A DNA stretch of 11,437 bases from Spirochaetota bacterium (GTDB lineage: Bacteria; Spirochaetota; UBA12135; COTS27): assembly GCA_030621685.1 (NCBI GenBank), contig JAUXHF010000033.1, positions 1-11,437 on the forward strand. Reading direction: 5' to 3'. The translations under genes and the position numbers were made by a program. The notes under the pieces were generated by a model. It did not search any database, was not told the DNA's origin, and saw nothing but the letters and a program-made list of their open reading frames with translations. Below, piece by piece: positions 1-7,142 of the stretch; position 1 is the first letter of the stretch, and the number at the start of each line of letters is the position of its first letter.

Positions 1-796
1 TAGATGTGATGCCATATTCTTCAGCCGTAATGAAAGCATAAAGCGACCATTTAACAATATTAAACCATTGATCATCACCTTGGCGTACCACTGGTCCAAG
101 AGGCTCTTTCGAGATAACCCCATCAAGAATAACAGCTGAACTTGGATCAGCCATTTTCGTACGAAGCGCTGAAAGCTGCGAACGGTCAGAAGTAAGTACA
201 TCACAACGACCCGATTCAAAACCAGCCAACGATTGGTCAGATGTATCTAAACCAATAAGATTATATTGCAGATTGTTTTTACGAAAAAAGTCTGCTACGT
301 TCAGTTCAGTGGTCGTGCCAGCTTGCACACAAACATCAGCACCACCTAAATCGGTAGGTCCTTTTGCGCCCAAAGAGGTTTTCACCATGAAGCCTTGGCC
401 ATCATAGTAGTTTATACCAGCAAAGTTGAGCCCTAGGCTACTATCTCTTGTAGTTGTCCACGTTGTGTTTCTAGAGAGCATATCTATCTCTCCTGAGCTT
501 AAGGCTGTGAATCTTTCTTTGGCTGTAAGCGGAATAAAGTTTACTTTTGAAGCATCACCTAATACTGCAGCAGCAACACCCCTACAGACATCAACGTCGA
601 AGCCGAGCCATTCTCCAGATGTGTTTTGCGCTGAAAAGCCTTCCAGACCAGTAGAAACGCCGCAGTTTAAACTATCTCTTCCCTGTACTGTCGACAGTGT
701 AGATTCAACTTCAGCCATCTCACTTCCGCAAGAACTTACTAGAAAAAGAGCTACTGTAGCTATAAGTAACTTTTGAATTAATTTGTTTTTTATCAT
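1..796 (-). CDS. aapJ: AapJ/BztA-type amino-acid ABC transporter substrate-binding lipoprotein (C-terminus beyond window)
   Basis: Partial gene: 265 codons are visible and the 3' end runs off the left edge (the family is about 340 residues). The product should capture L-amino acids outside the inner membrane and deliver them to an AapQMP-type permease and ATPase. The family is recognised by its conserved blocks: GEWLGFDVDVCRG (61-73), TAKERFTALSSGEIDMLSRN (91-110), INYYDGQGFMV (128-138), VCVQAGTTTELN (155-166), and EPLGPVVRQGDDQWFNIVKW (231-250). The four cysteines at 45, 71, 156 and 198 sit where I recall the family's cysteines. The N-terminus is a short basic and hydrophobic signal ending in the lipobox V20-S21-S22-C23, so Cys23 is the likely lipidated residue and the protein is probably a membrane-anchored lipoprotein. 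The ATG start is fixed by a GGGGAGAAG Shine-Dalgarno site 8 bases upstream and by the signal peptide. Permease genes would be expected further left, outside the window. Family call is firm; the exact substrate is not. Confidence 0.93.
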   Translation of the reverse strand, partial: MIKNKLIQKLLIATVALFLVSSCGSEMAEVESTLSTVQGRDSLNCGVSTGLEGFSAQNTSGEWLGFDVDVCRGVAAAVLGDASKVNFIPLTAKERFTALSSGEIDMLSRNTTWTTTRDSSLGLNFAGINYYDGQGFMVKTSLGAKGPTDLGGADVCVQAGTTTELNVADFFRKNNLQYNLIGLDTSDQSLAGFESGRCDVLTSDRSQLSALRTKMADPSSAVILDGVISKEPLGPVVRQGDDQWFNIVKWSLYAFITAEEYGITS

Positions 797-802
797 TGTT
801 TT

Positions 803-811
803 CTTCTCCCC
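803..811 (-). promoter_or_regulatory. Strong Shine-Dalgarno site of the aapJ-like gene
   Basis: On the minus strand GGGGAGAAG lies 6-8 bases before the ATG at 796. It is the best ribosome binding site in the window and confirms the start. Most other genes here have no comparable site. Confidence 0.8.
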
Positions 812-851
812 ATCAAAATAAAATGGTTTTTAAATGACATAATTTTATAGT

Positions 852-881
852 ATTATAGTATAATTTTAATACGATTGACAA
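852..881 (-). promoter_or_regulatory. Sigma70-type promoter of the aapJ-like gene
   Basis: On the minus strand TTGTCA (876-881) matches the -35 consensus at 5 of 6 positions. It is followed after 18 bp by a perfect TATAAT (852-857). Transcription would start near 845, giving a leader of roughly 48 bases before the ATG. The surrounding DNA is very AT-rich, which raises the chance of a fortuitous match, but both boxes together with good spacing and a good ribosome site downstream make this convincing. Confidence 0.65.
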
Positions 882-1208
882 AGTATCTTATTAAATATTG
901 TTTTTTCATGAAAAAAATGATTAGTTTTTCTTTTAAACTTATTTCTTTGCCTATTTTTTTGCTTATTTTCCCTGTTTCCTGCTATAGTTGCTAACAAATT
1001 GTAAATAAACTCGAAATATTTTGTGAAAATAGTTAGTAAAATTCTAATAATCATAAATTTTTTACTGCATAGCTTAGCATTATTTAAATTCTAAACCACG
1101 CAAGCCTCAAGCCTTTAACGTAACGGTAACCTCCATACAATTCCCCATTCTAGCTGATTTATATAGCATTCAATATTTGCTTCATGTTTAGGCTTGCACT
1201 ATTACAGC
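882..1208. other. AT-rich intergenic DNA between divergent genes, no gene seen
   Basis: This lies between the aapJ-like promoter and the manC-like gene. Much of 900-1000 is strongly T/C-rich on the plus strand. There is a perfect 7-bp tandem duplication, CAAGCCT twice at 1101-1114. A 62-codon minus-strand reading frame at 866-1054 is lysine/asparagine-rich, has no recognisable domain, and overlaps the promoter. I treat it as chance. No RNA gene or clear terminator is visible. Confidence 0.5.
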
Positions 1209-1214
1209 TATAAT
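1209..1214 (+). promoter_or_regulatory. Possible -10 box of the manC-like gene
   Basis: A perfect TATAAT lies 14 bp before the ATG at 1229. No convincing -35 sits at the right distance; the best is TTTAGG at 1187-1192. If used, transcription would begin near 1220-1222 and leave a leader of under 10 bases. That would suit the absence of any Shine-Dalgarno site before this gene. Confidence 0.35.
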
Positions 1215-1228
1215 CTGCAAAATTATCG

Positions 1229-2341
1229 ATGAAAGCTATAGTTATGGCCGGAGGAAACGGCGAGCGTCTCTGGCCCCTTAGCAGGAAAGCTCTACCAAAG
1301 CAATTTCTGCCACTTCTTAAACATCCAAAGGATGGAAAAAGAATTTCTTTGCTCACGGCCACTCTTCAAAAATTAGAAAAGCTAGTAGCTCCAAAAGATA
1401 TTTACATTAGCACCTCTAGCGACTACAAAGCATACTTAGAAAAAAGGCTGCTAAAACGCTGCATCAGAAATGTGTTTTACGAGCCTTATGTTGCCGATAC
1501 GGCAGCTTGCATTTTGCTAGCTGCCATGAAGCTTAAGGCTGCCGATGATGAAGTGCTTTTTTTCACGCCTTCCGATCATTACATCAATGATACTCAGGCC
1601 TATCTCCAATCTCTTAACGCCGCTATCTCAGCTGCCCAAGAGAGCAAAAACCTTGTGCTTATTGGGATACGGTGTTCTAGACCTTCAACAAAATATGGGT
1701 ACTTAGAATTCGAAAACTCCAGCGCTCTTGCCACCTGCTTGCAAGAAAATAAAGCTACAAAAATAAAACGATTCTGCGAAAAACCCTCAGAAAAAAAAGC
1801 CAAGGCTTTTTTAAAGAGCGGCAAATTCCTATGGAATTCTGGAACATTTTTTATGCAAAAAAAACCCTTGCTTCAGAGTTTTGAAAAACATGCCCCAGAA
1901 CACTTTCATACCATACAAGAGTATTTAGCCTATGAAAAGGCCGGGAAAATTGAAAAAGCCATCAAAGCCTTCCAGAAACTTCAAAGAAAATCTTTCGATT
2001 ATTCCATAGTTGAGAAGTTAAAGCCCGTTCTGGCCATCGGAGGAAATTTTGCTTGGGAAGATATGGGCTCTACTTCATCTCTTGTTAGCCTTGAACAAGC
2101 TGATGAAAATGGCAATGTGCTTCTTGCCAAAACTATAGCTTTCTCCAGTAAGGGCGTTCATTATAGATTAGCTAAATCAAAAAATAATAAAAATAAAGAA
2201 AAAATTCTTATTCTTAATGGTGTTGAGAATATAGAAGTTTTTGTCGAAAACGACCTCATCTACATAGGGGCAAAAAATAGCCCCACAAATATAAAAGATT
2301 TGCTAAAAAAACTTGGCTCTACTAACAAAAATTTACTTTAA
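1229..2341 (+). CDS. manC: Mannose-1-phosphate guanylyltransferase (GDP-mannose pyrophosphorylase), single-domain type
   Basis: The enzyme joins mannose-1-phosphate and GTP into GDP-mannose, the activated sugar for mannose- or fucose-containing surface glycans. The 370-residue protein is a nucleotidyltransferase fold without the C-terminal isomerase domain of bifunctional ManC, which is usually about 470 residues. Visible motifs are the nucleotide-binding signature AGGNGERLWPLSRKALPKQF (7-26, with R13 and K24 the expected catalytic/binding residues), PSDH (114-117), YGYLE (156-160), FCEKP (182-186), WNSGTFF (202-208), SFDYSIVEK (255-263) and WEDMGS (276-281), all in family order. No Shine-Dalgarno site precedes the ATG; the start is supported because the signature begins within ten residues of it. 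No sugar-pathway neighbour is visible, so which glycan it feeds cannot be said. A related sugar-nucleotide specificity is possible but less likely. Confidence 0.9.
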   Translation: MKAIVMAGGNGERLWPLSRKALPKQFLPLLKHPKDGKRISLLTATLQKLEKLVAPKDIYISTSSDYKAYLEKRLLKRCIRNVFYEPYVADTAACILLAAMKLKAADDEVLFFTPSDHYINDTQAYLQSLNAAISAAQESKNLVLIGIRCSRPSTKYGYLEFENSSALATCLQENKATKIKRFCEKPSEKKAKAFLKSGKFLWNSGTFFMQKKPLLQSFEKHAPEHFHTIQEYLAYEKAGKIEKAIKAFQKLQRKSFDYSIVEKLKPVLAIGGNFAWEDMGSTSSLVSLEQADENGNVLLAKTIAFSSKGVHYRLAKSKNNKNKEKILILNGVENIEVFVENDLIYIGAKNSPTNIKDLLKKLGSTNKNLL

Positions 2342-2490
2342 ATTTAATCTATGTTAGCTCATATCCTGCGCTTAAGGCATGGTAATCAATATCTGTATAT
2401 TTTGTTTGTAAGAAGCTTTATCTATGAATTTAAAAAAATTCTTATCTTTCTGCCTATTTTCTACCTATATTAAGTTAAGGTGTAGAAACA

Positions 2491-2518
2491 TAGAGACAAG
2501 ATACTAGAGACAAGATAC
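2491..2518. repeat. Perfect 14-bp tandem duplication
   Basis: TAGAGACAAGATAC occurs twice head to tail (2491-2504 and 2505-2518) with no mismatch, in the gap upstream of moxR. Confidence 0.9.
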
Positions 2519-2519
2519 A

Positions 2520-2567
2520 GTTGTTTATAGGTAATTTTACTAAGTTATTTATAGCTGATTCTGCTAA
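2520..2567. repeat. Imperfect 24-bp tandem duplication
   Basis: Units 2520-2543 and 2544-2567 match at 19 of 24 positions; both have the form GTTnTTTATAGnTnATTnTnCTAA. It begins one base after the 14-bp duplication, so two independent short duplications sit side by side. Confidence 0.8.
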
Positions 2568-2683
2568 ATACGTATGCGCCTACATATTTCAATCCTAGCA
2601 AAAACCATGCTCAAAATTCTTTCTATTCAGATATCTGTACTAAAAACGTAAGCCTAATAAAAATTACTCTAACAAACTAAGAA

Positions 2684-3703
2684 ATGCCTATGAAAAAAAC
2701 AAATGCAAATGCCAAACAAAGCTATTCAAAAACGAAGCGTCCAGCCGAGCCTGAAGAAACCTTTACACGCATTAAAAATGAGATTGGAAAAGTCATTATT
2801 GGCCAAGATGAAACTATTACTGAAATAATCATTAGTATTCTTAGTGGCGGGCATATCTTGCTTAATGGCTTGCCCGGATTGGCAAAAACTCTGATGGTAC
2901 GCAGTCTCTCAAAAATATTCGATCTTCGCTACAACAGAATCCAATTTACCCCCGACCTTATGCCTGCAGATTTAATTGGCTATGAAATGATAGAGGAGAA
3001 AAAACACGGAAAAACGCTGAAATTCATTCAGGGTCCGCTGTTCACACAAATTCTACTTGCCGATGAGATAAACCGCTCTCCGGCTAAAACGCAGGCAGCA
3101 CTTTTAGAGGCTATGGAGGAGAAAAATATTACGGTTATGGGGAAAACCTATAAACTTGAAGAACCCTTCTTGGTCTTAGCCACCCAAAACCCCTTAGAAC
3201 AAAAAGGCACGTATGAGCTGCCCGAAGCCGAGCTGGATAGGTTTATGTCTATGATAAATATTCAATATCCGAAGTATGACGAGGAAATAAAAATTGCCGT
3301 AATGAACGCGGCTCTTTCCATCCAGAAAATTAAAAAAATTTTTACCAAGAAACAATATTTGGATACCCTTGCTAAATGCCAGCAAGTAAAAGCCTCCCCA
3401 GAGGCTATCGAGTGGATAGTACGCCTTGTACGTTCAACACGTCCTAAAGAAGAAGATAGTTTAGAGCTTAGCTCGCAGTATGTAGAATCTGGGGCATCTG
3501 TTCGTGCTACGCAACACCTCATTCGTGCGGCCAAAACATCAGCTTTTTTAGAACGGCGGAACTATATTGAAAAACAGGATATTGTTAAAACTTGTTCCAT
3601 GATTTTGCGCCATCGCATTAAGCTGAATTACGAAGCCGATGCTAATAATATATCCAATGATGCCTATATTCAAGAAGTGTTGCAAAGAGTACCCTCGCCT
3701 TAA
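2684..3703 (+). CDS. MoxR-family AAA+ ATPase
   Basis: This is a cytoplasmic AAA+ ATPase of 339 residues. MoxR proteins act as chaperone-like ATPases, usually with von Willebrand A-domain and DUF58 partners, in maturation of enzymes or envelope and stress functions. The core shows IIGQDE (38-43), Walker A GLPGLAKT (62-69), the family stretch FTPDLMPADLIGY (88-100), Walker B ILLADE (123-128) followed by INRSPAKTQAALLEAMEE, sensor 1 LATQNP (165-170), and ELPEAELDRFM (178-188) with the probable arginine finger R186. The C-terminal helical lid covers about 215-339. The first ~20 residues are a basic, low-complexity extension. ATGs at 2684 and 2690 are both possible starts and neither has a good ribosome site. 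Notably, no DUF58 or VWA gene follows; the next gene, priA, is convergent. The specific client is unknown. Confidence 0.92.
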   Translation: MPMKKTNANAKQSYSKTKRPAEPEETFTRIKNEIGKVIIGQDETITEIIISILSGGHILLNGLPGLAKTLMVRSLSKIFDLRYNRIQFTPDLMPADLIGYEMIEEKKHGKTLKFIQGPLFTQILLADEINRSPAKTQAALLEAMEEKNITVMGKTYKLEEPFLVLATQNPLEQKGTYELPEAELDRFMSMINIQYPKYDEEIKIAVMNAALSIQKIKKIFTKKQYLDTLAKCQQVKASPEAIEWIVRLVRSTRPKEEDSLELSSQYVESGASVRATQHLIRAAKTSAFLERRNYIEKQDIVKTCSMILRHRIKLNYEADANNISNDAYIQEVLQRVPSP

Positions 3704-3751
3704 GTAAGATCATTTGGACTTGCCATAAATAAAGGCTTTGCATGTCACCTA

Positions 3752-3781
3752 AAAAAACTCGGCCTGCTAGAATTCTAAGCC
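3752..3781 (-). terminator. Weak candidate terminator for priA
   Basis: Reading the minus strand, an imperfect hairpin (GGC, then TAGAATTCTA, then GGCC; 3761-3781) is followed by GAG and seven T residues (3752-3758). The stem is short and interrupted, so this is tentative. It lies in the 129-bp gap between the convergent moxR and priA genes, where a terminator is expected. Confidence 0.35.
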
Positions 3782-3832
3782 AAGCACTAAAATAACAAAT
3801 TGCCCCAGCACTTTGTTCCGCAAAATAAATGC

Positions 3833-6064
3833 TTAAAAAAGATCTACCGGATCAACATCTATTTCCATATAAACCGCCGTTTTAGAATAGCCAGCAATGC
3901 CCCCAGGACTTTCCCGAAGCAGCTTAGCAATGCTAAGCCAAGTAGACCCTATCGCATTTGTTTTAACTAAAACATGATAGCGATAATAATCTTTCAAACG
4001 AAAAAGTAGGCATTCTGTCGGCCCGAGAATTTGTGCCTTTGTTGCAGGCGCAGGCTTCAAAGGCAGGCTCGCATGCCTTTGATTTCCTCCATCTTTCCTA
4101 GCTTTATCAGCTTCAGTTTTAGTAACATGATGAAAAGATTTTTTTAATCTTTCTTGAAATAGCCTAGCCGCCTTAAAGCTCTCGGTCTTATTTTTACCTC
4201 GAAAAACAAAGTTAATCATCTTCGAGAAGGGCGGATAAAAAAGGTTTTTGCGTTCTTTCAATTGCTCAGAGTAAAAAAGCTCATGCTGCCCCGTAGCCGC
4301 TAGCGCCAGTACCCTATCATTTAGTAAAGCCGTCTCAATAAGCACCTCGCCAGATTCATCGCGGCGACCCACACGTCCAGCAGATTGGACAAGAGCAGCA
4401 AATACACGTTCTTTTGAACGGAAGTCTGGCAGCGCCAGCATATTCTCCGGAGACAAAATTACCATCAACTTCACATTTTCGAAGTCATGCCCCTTGGCCA
4501 TCATCTGCGTCCCCACAAGCATCTGAACTTCTTTCTTAGCGAAAGCCTGAAGGAGCTTGTCTATTTTATTAGAGGTCTTAAGCGCATCCGAATCGAAACG
4601 TGCCACCTGATATTGGGGAAACAAACTCTCAAGTTTTTCAAGTGTTCTTTCCGTGCCCATTCTTTTAAAAGATAGCTCTTGTCTTCCACATTCAAAGCAT
4701 TCCCCAGTATATTTTTGATTGAAACCACAATAATGACAAAGCATAATTCCGCGCTGCTTATGATACGTAAGCGAGAGATCGCAGCTAGGGCAACAAGGAT
4801 GAAAACCACAAACTTCGCAGCTTACCAAGGACGAGAAGCCTCGCTTATTGAGAAAAACTAAGGCCTGTTTTCCTGCTTCTAGCGTAGCTAGCAAAGCTCT
4901 CTGCGTGTGCCGAGAAAGTGCTTTATAATTTTCTTTTTCGTTAAGGCTAGATTTCTCATTCAACCGGCTGCTAGGTTTTCTTTGCAAAATAGCTATCTTC
5001 GGCGCTTGCACCTTAGAGAAAGTCTTGGTTAAGGGCAGTTTTTTGATGATATCCCGCTTCGCCCAATAGTAGCTCTCAAATGATGGCGTAGCGCTGGCTA
5101 GCACCAAGGGGATGGCATGCAGTTTAGCCAAATGCTGAGCAGCATGGCGCACATGATAACGGGGAGCTGATGAATTCTTATACGCGCTTTCATGTTCCTC
5201 ATCTACAATAATAATTCCCAAAGCATCCAGGTGGCTGGCAAATAAAGCAGAACGTGTGCCTATAAGCACAGCTATTTTTCCTTCTTGAATTTTTTTTTGC
5301 GTAAGATAACGCTGTTTCCCTGCTACCATGCTATGCAGTAAAGCAATTTCATGCTCGGCAAAATACTTCAAGAAAAGTGCTTTCATTTGAAATACTAAGG
5401 ATATTTCTGGGACTAAAATGAGGCTGACTTGCCTCCTTTGTTTTGCTTGCAGGGCTAGTTTTACATAAACATAGCTTTTGCCACTACCGGTAACGCCATG
5501 CAGAAGAAACATAGAAAAATGCTTACTCTGCTTTTCTACGCTTGCTACGGCCTTTTCCTGCTCATCATTCAAGGCTATAGGCAATGGCAATGACCTAGGA
5601 CCTGTATCTTTTTGAATTTCTTTCTCCTGTTTTTCTTTCAAAGCCCAAGCCTGCTGCATGGCTATGGTTTTGGCAGAAAAAGTAAAAAAAGGCGAATAGA
5701 CTTCAAAGGGCTCGGCAAAGTAATAACGAATAAGCCACTTAGCAAAATTCTTATTGGTATCACTTAACAATGGTTTTTCATCGATAAGCGCCTGAATTTC
5801 TTTAAACACAATGTTTCTTCGCTGAAGGTCTCGTATTTCGGCAGTAGGCTCTGTAAACTGCTCGATAACAAAACCTATTACAGGCTTGTTCCTCAATTGC
5901 ACTTGCACACGCCGATACATTAAATTTTCAAGCTGGCTGCCTCCAGCTACATCAGCCACGCCGTGACGTGTGATATAGGTAATAGGGTACGGCAGAGCCT
6001 GTTTAACAATAACTAGGCAATATTGAAAGGGCGAGATTGTATCTGCTAAAGCCTTTTTAGTCAT
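3833..6064 (-). CDS. priA: Primosomal protein N' (replication restart helicase PriA)
   Basis: PriA binds stalled replication forks and D-loops, unwinds DNA 3' to 5', and starts reloading of the replicative helicase. The 743 residues match the usual length. In order: an N-terminal 3'-end-binding domain (about 10-110); the helicase with Walker A GVTGSGKS (190-197), DEEH box (288-291), SATPS (324-328), GTQMMAKGHDF (518-528) and QSAGRVGR (560-567); and, inserted in the helicase, the zinc-binding region with cysteines 416, 419, 425, 428, 443, 446, 456 and 459. All eight expected zinc ligands are present, plus an extra Cys424. The C-terminal domain carries a variable basic insert (about 650-680). 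The ATG at 6064 lacks a visible Shine-Dalgarno site but places the N-terminal domain correctly. It lies 132 bp downstream of the dksA-like gene on the same strand, behind a likely terminator, so it is probably transcribed separately. Confidence 0.97.
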   Translation of the reverse strand: MTKKALADTISPFQYCLVIVKQALPYPITYITRHGVADVAGGSQLENLMYRRVQVQLRNKPVIGFVIEQFTEPTAEIRDLQRRNIVFKEIQALIDEKPLLSDTNKNFAKWLIRYYFAEPFEVYSPFFTFSAKTIAMQQAWALKEKQEKEIQKDTGPRSLPLPIALNDEQEKAVASVEKQSKHFSMFLLHGVTGSGKSYVYVKLALQAKQRRQVSLILVPEISLVFQMKALFLKYFAEHEIALLHSMVAGKQRYLTQKKIQEGKIAVLIGTRSALFASHLDALGIIIVDEEHESAYKNSSAPRYHVRHAAQHLAKLHAIPLVLASATPSFESYYWAKRDIIKKLPLTKTFSKVQAPKIAILQRKPSSRLNEKSSLNEKENYKALSRHTQRALLATLEAGKQALVFLNKRGFSSLVSCEVCGFHPCCPSCDLSLTYHKQRGIMLCHYCGFNQKYTGECFECGRQELSFKRMGTERTLEKLESLFPQYQVARFDSDALKTSNKIDKLLQAFAKKEVQMLVGTQMMAKGHDFENVKLMVILSPENMLALPDFRSKERVFAALVQSAGRVGRRDESGEVLIETALLNDRVLALAATGQHELFYSEQLKERKNLFYPPFSKMINFVFRGKNKTESFKAARLFQERLKKSFHHVTKTEADKARKDGGNQRHASLPLKPAPATKAQILGPTECLLFRLKDYYRYHVLVKTNAIGSTWLSIAKLLRESPGGIAGYSKTAVYMEIDVDPVDLF

Positions 6065-6125
6065 GGGATGTTTAAGCTTAGATCTAAACTTAAAATATTT
6101 CTATGCTGGCCTTAAAATTAACTCT

Positions 6126-6176
6126 AAAAAATGAGCTTCCAAACCAGTAACGTTAGCCAATAACGTTAGCTTGGAA
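6126..6176 (-). terminator. Stem-loop plus T-run downstream of the dksA-like gene
   Basis: TTCCAA (6137-6142) pairs with TTGGAA (6171-6176). Inside it, the self-complementary TAACGTTA occurs at 6148-6155 and 6161-6168 and can form an 8-bp stem with a 5-base loop. On the minus strand the structure is followed after 5 bases by six T residues (6126-6131). This is the layout of an intrinsic terminator ending the long ribosomal/rpoA/dksA transcription unit before priA. Alternatively, the duplicated TAACGTTAGC, 13 bp apart, could be a binding site for a dimeric regulator. Confidence 0.5.
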
Positions 6177-6196
6177 CAAGAGACCACAAGAATTTC

Positions 6197-6574
6197 TTAA
6201 CGTAAGGTTTTGGTTTTGGTTTTTTGTTTCCTCTTATTCTTACAAAGAGAGGGATTCACACAGGTATTGGCCCAAGGAAGAGCATGTAGTCTTTTTAGCC
6301 TAAGGGGTTCTCCGCAAACTTGACATTGGCCATAGGCACCTTTTTCAAAACGAACCAGGGCTTCATCGATAGCCACCAAGGATATTTTTCCTTGTTCAGC
6401 CATTTGAAGAGTACGTGCCTTTTCGTACTCGGTAAAGGCATGGTCAACCATGTCGCCAATATCTTTTTTATAGAAGTCTTGTATTTGTTGCCTATCAAAA
6501 TCTAGCTGCAACAATATTCGCTCACGATTTTTTAGGAGCTGATTTTTGAATTTTTTTATATTCCTCTCGAGCAT
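6197..6574 (-). CDS. DksA/TraR-family zinc-finger protein
   Basis: Small protein of 125 residues resembling DksA/TraR factors, which insert a coiled coil into the RNA polymerase secondary channel and alter initiation, often with ppGpp. Residues 1-75 are mostly helical and charged. DMVDHA (41-46) matches the paired aspartates at the coiled-coil tip of DksA. ALVRFEKGAYGQCQVCGEPL (73-92) is the family's typical lead into the finger. Zinc ligands are C84, C87, C105 and C111. The last pair is spaced C-x5-C, whereas the usual spacing is C-x2-C. The tail KNKRKQKTKTKTLR is strongly basic. The frame extends upstream to a TTG at 6610, but the added residues are hydrophobic and unlike DksA, so ATG 6574 is preferred. 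No Shine-Dalgarno site is seen and a 16-base near-perfect palindrome abuts the start. Its place after rplQ suggests it could be transcribed with rpoA, whose product it would act on. Confidence 0.8.
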   Translation of the reverse strand: MLERNIKKFKNQLLKNRERILLQLDFDRQQIQDFYKKDIGDMVDHAFTEYEKARTLQMAEQGKISLVAIDEALVRFEKGAYGQCQVCGEPLRLKRLHALPWANTCVNPSLCKNKRKQKTKTKTLR

Positions 6575-6590
6575 ACTTTTCAAGAAAAGT
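6575..6590. repeat. Inverted repeat touching the dksA-like start codon
   Basis: ACTTTTC and GAAAAGT are separated by two bases and lie directly before the ATG at 6574. In the mRNA this could fold into a small hairpin where a ribosome site would normally be. It may equally be chance in AT-rich DNA. Confidence 0.5.
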
Positions 6591-6667
6591 AAATATAAAA
6601 AACAAGGCAATTGTTCTACTAGCAGAAGACTATCAAGGAAGTGGGGAGGGATGGAGCATAGAAAAAA

Positions 6668-7117
6668 CTAAGCCCGCTGTTGTTCACGTTGTTTATTGTT
6701 TACTTTTTGTATATCTTTTTCTTTTTTGCTTGTGTCTTTTTCAGAGGCTTCCGAAGGAGCCGCCATAACAACAAGTTTCATAAGACATTCTTTACTGGCA
6801 TCGCCTTTACGCATGCCTAACTTGATAATCCTTGTATAGCCGCCAGCACGTCCTATAAAACGTTTAGCAACATCCTCAAAGAGTTTCTTCAAAGTTTTAG
6901 TATTACGAATATTCCGATAAACTAGACGGCGATTAGCCAGCGAGTCCACTCGCGCTCTCGTAATTATCTTTTCAATAAAAGGCTTAAGCTGTTTGGCCTT
7001 AGCCTCGGTAGTTCGAATACTCTCTCTATTTAAAAAAGAAAGCGATAGGTTGCGGAGCAAAGCTTTTCTATGCTTTGCATCCTTGCCCATTTTTTTATGT
7101 TTATATGCGTGCCTCAT
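6668..7117 (-). CDS. rplQ: 50S ribosomal protein L17
   Basis: L17 is a late-assembling protein of the large subunit near the exit tunnel. The core is clear: MRHAYKHKKMGKDAKHRKAL (1-20), the LLRNL and TTEAKAKQL stretches (20-44), ITRAR (52-56), and the C-terminal GRAGGYTRIIKLGMRKGDAS (89-108). The frame stays open upstream to a GTG at 7171 that overlaps the end of rpoA. ATG 7117 is chosen because the family begins with this Met-Arg-His pattern and AGAG lies just upstream. It starts 25 bases after the rpoA stop, so the two are cotranscribed. The 149 residues exceed the usual 116-130 because of a charged, probably disordered tail from about residue 118, rich in Lys, Glu and Gln. Confidence 0.96.
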   Translation of the reverse strand: MRHAYKHKKMGKDAKHRKALLRNLSLSFLNRESIRTTEAKAKQLKPFIEKIITRARVDSLANRRLVYRNIRNTKTLKKLFEDVAKRFIGRAGGYTRIIKLGMRKGDASKECLMKLVVMAAPSEASEKDTSKKEKDIQKVNNKQREQQRA

Positions 7118-7142
7118 TTTTTCTCTAGCTATCCAAAAAACA

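Larger units (their letters stand above)
2342..2683. other. 342-bp intergenic gap between manC-like and moxR genes
   Basis: No recognisable gene. It contains two adjacent small tandem duplications (listed separately) and otherwise AT-rich unique sequence. A 40-codon frame at 2351-2473 begins 10 bases after the manC-like stop and would encode a hydrophobic peptide, but it has no ribosome site or family resemblance. No strong terminator after manC and no convincing promoter before moxR were found, so the two genes could be cotranscribed. Confidence 0.5.

Noticed and set aside
426..776. 116-codon plus-strand frame
   Set aside because: It lies antisense inside the aapJ-like gene, whose minus-strand translation has clear family motifs.
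866..1054. 62-codon minus-strand frame rich in Lys, Asn and Ile
   Set aside because: No domain, no ribosome site, overlaps the aapJ-like promoter, and low-complexity composition is expected in such AT-rich DNA.
2351..2473. 40-codon hydrophobic frame starting 10 bases after the manC-like stop
   Set aside because: No ribosome site, no family resemblance, and a length that occurs by chance; left unannotated.
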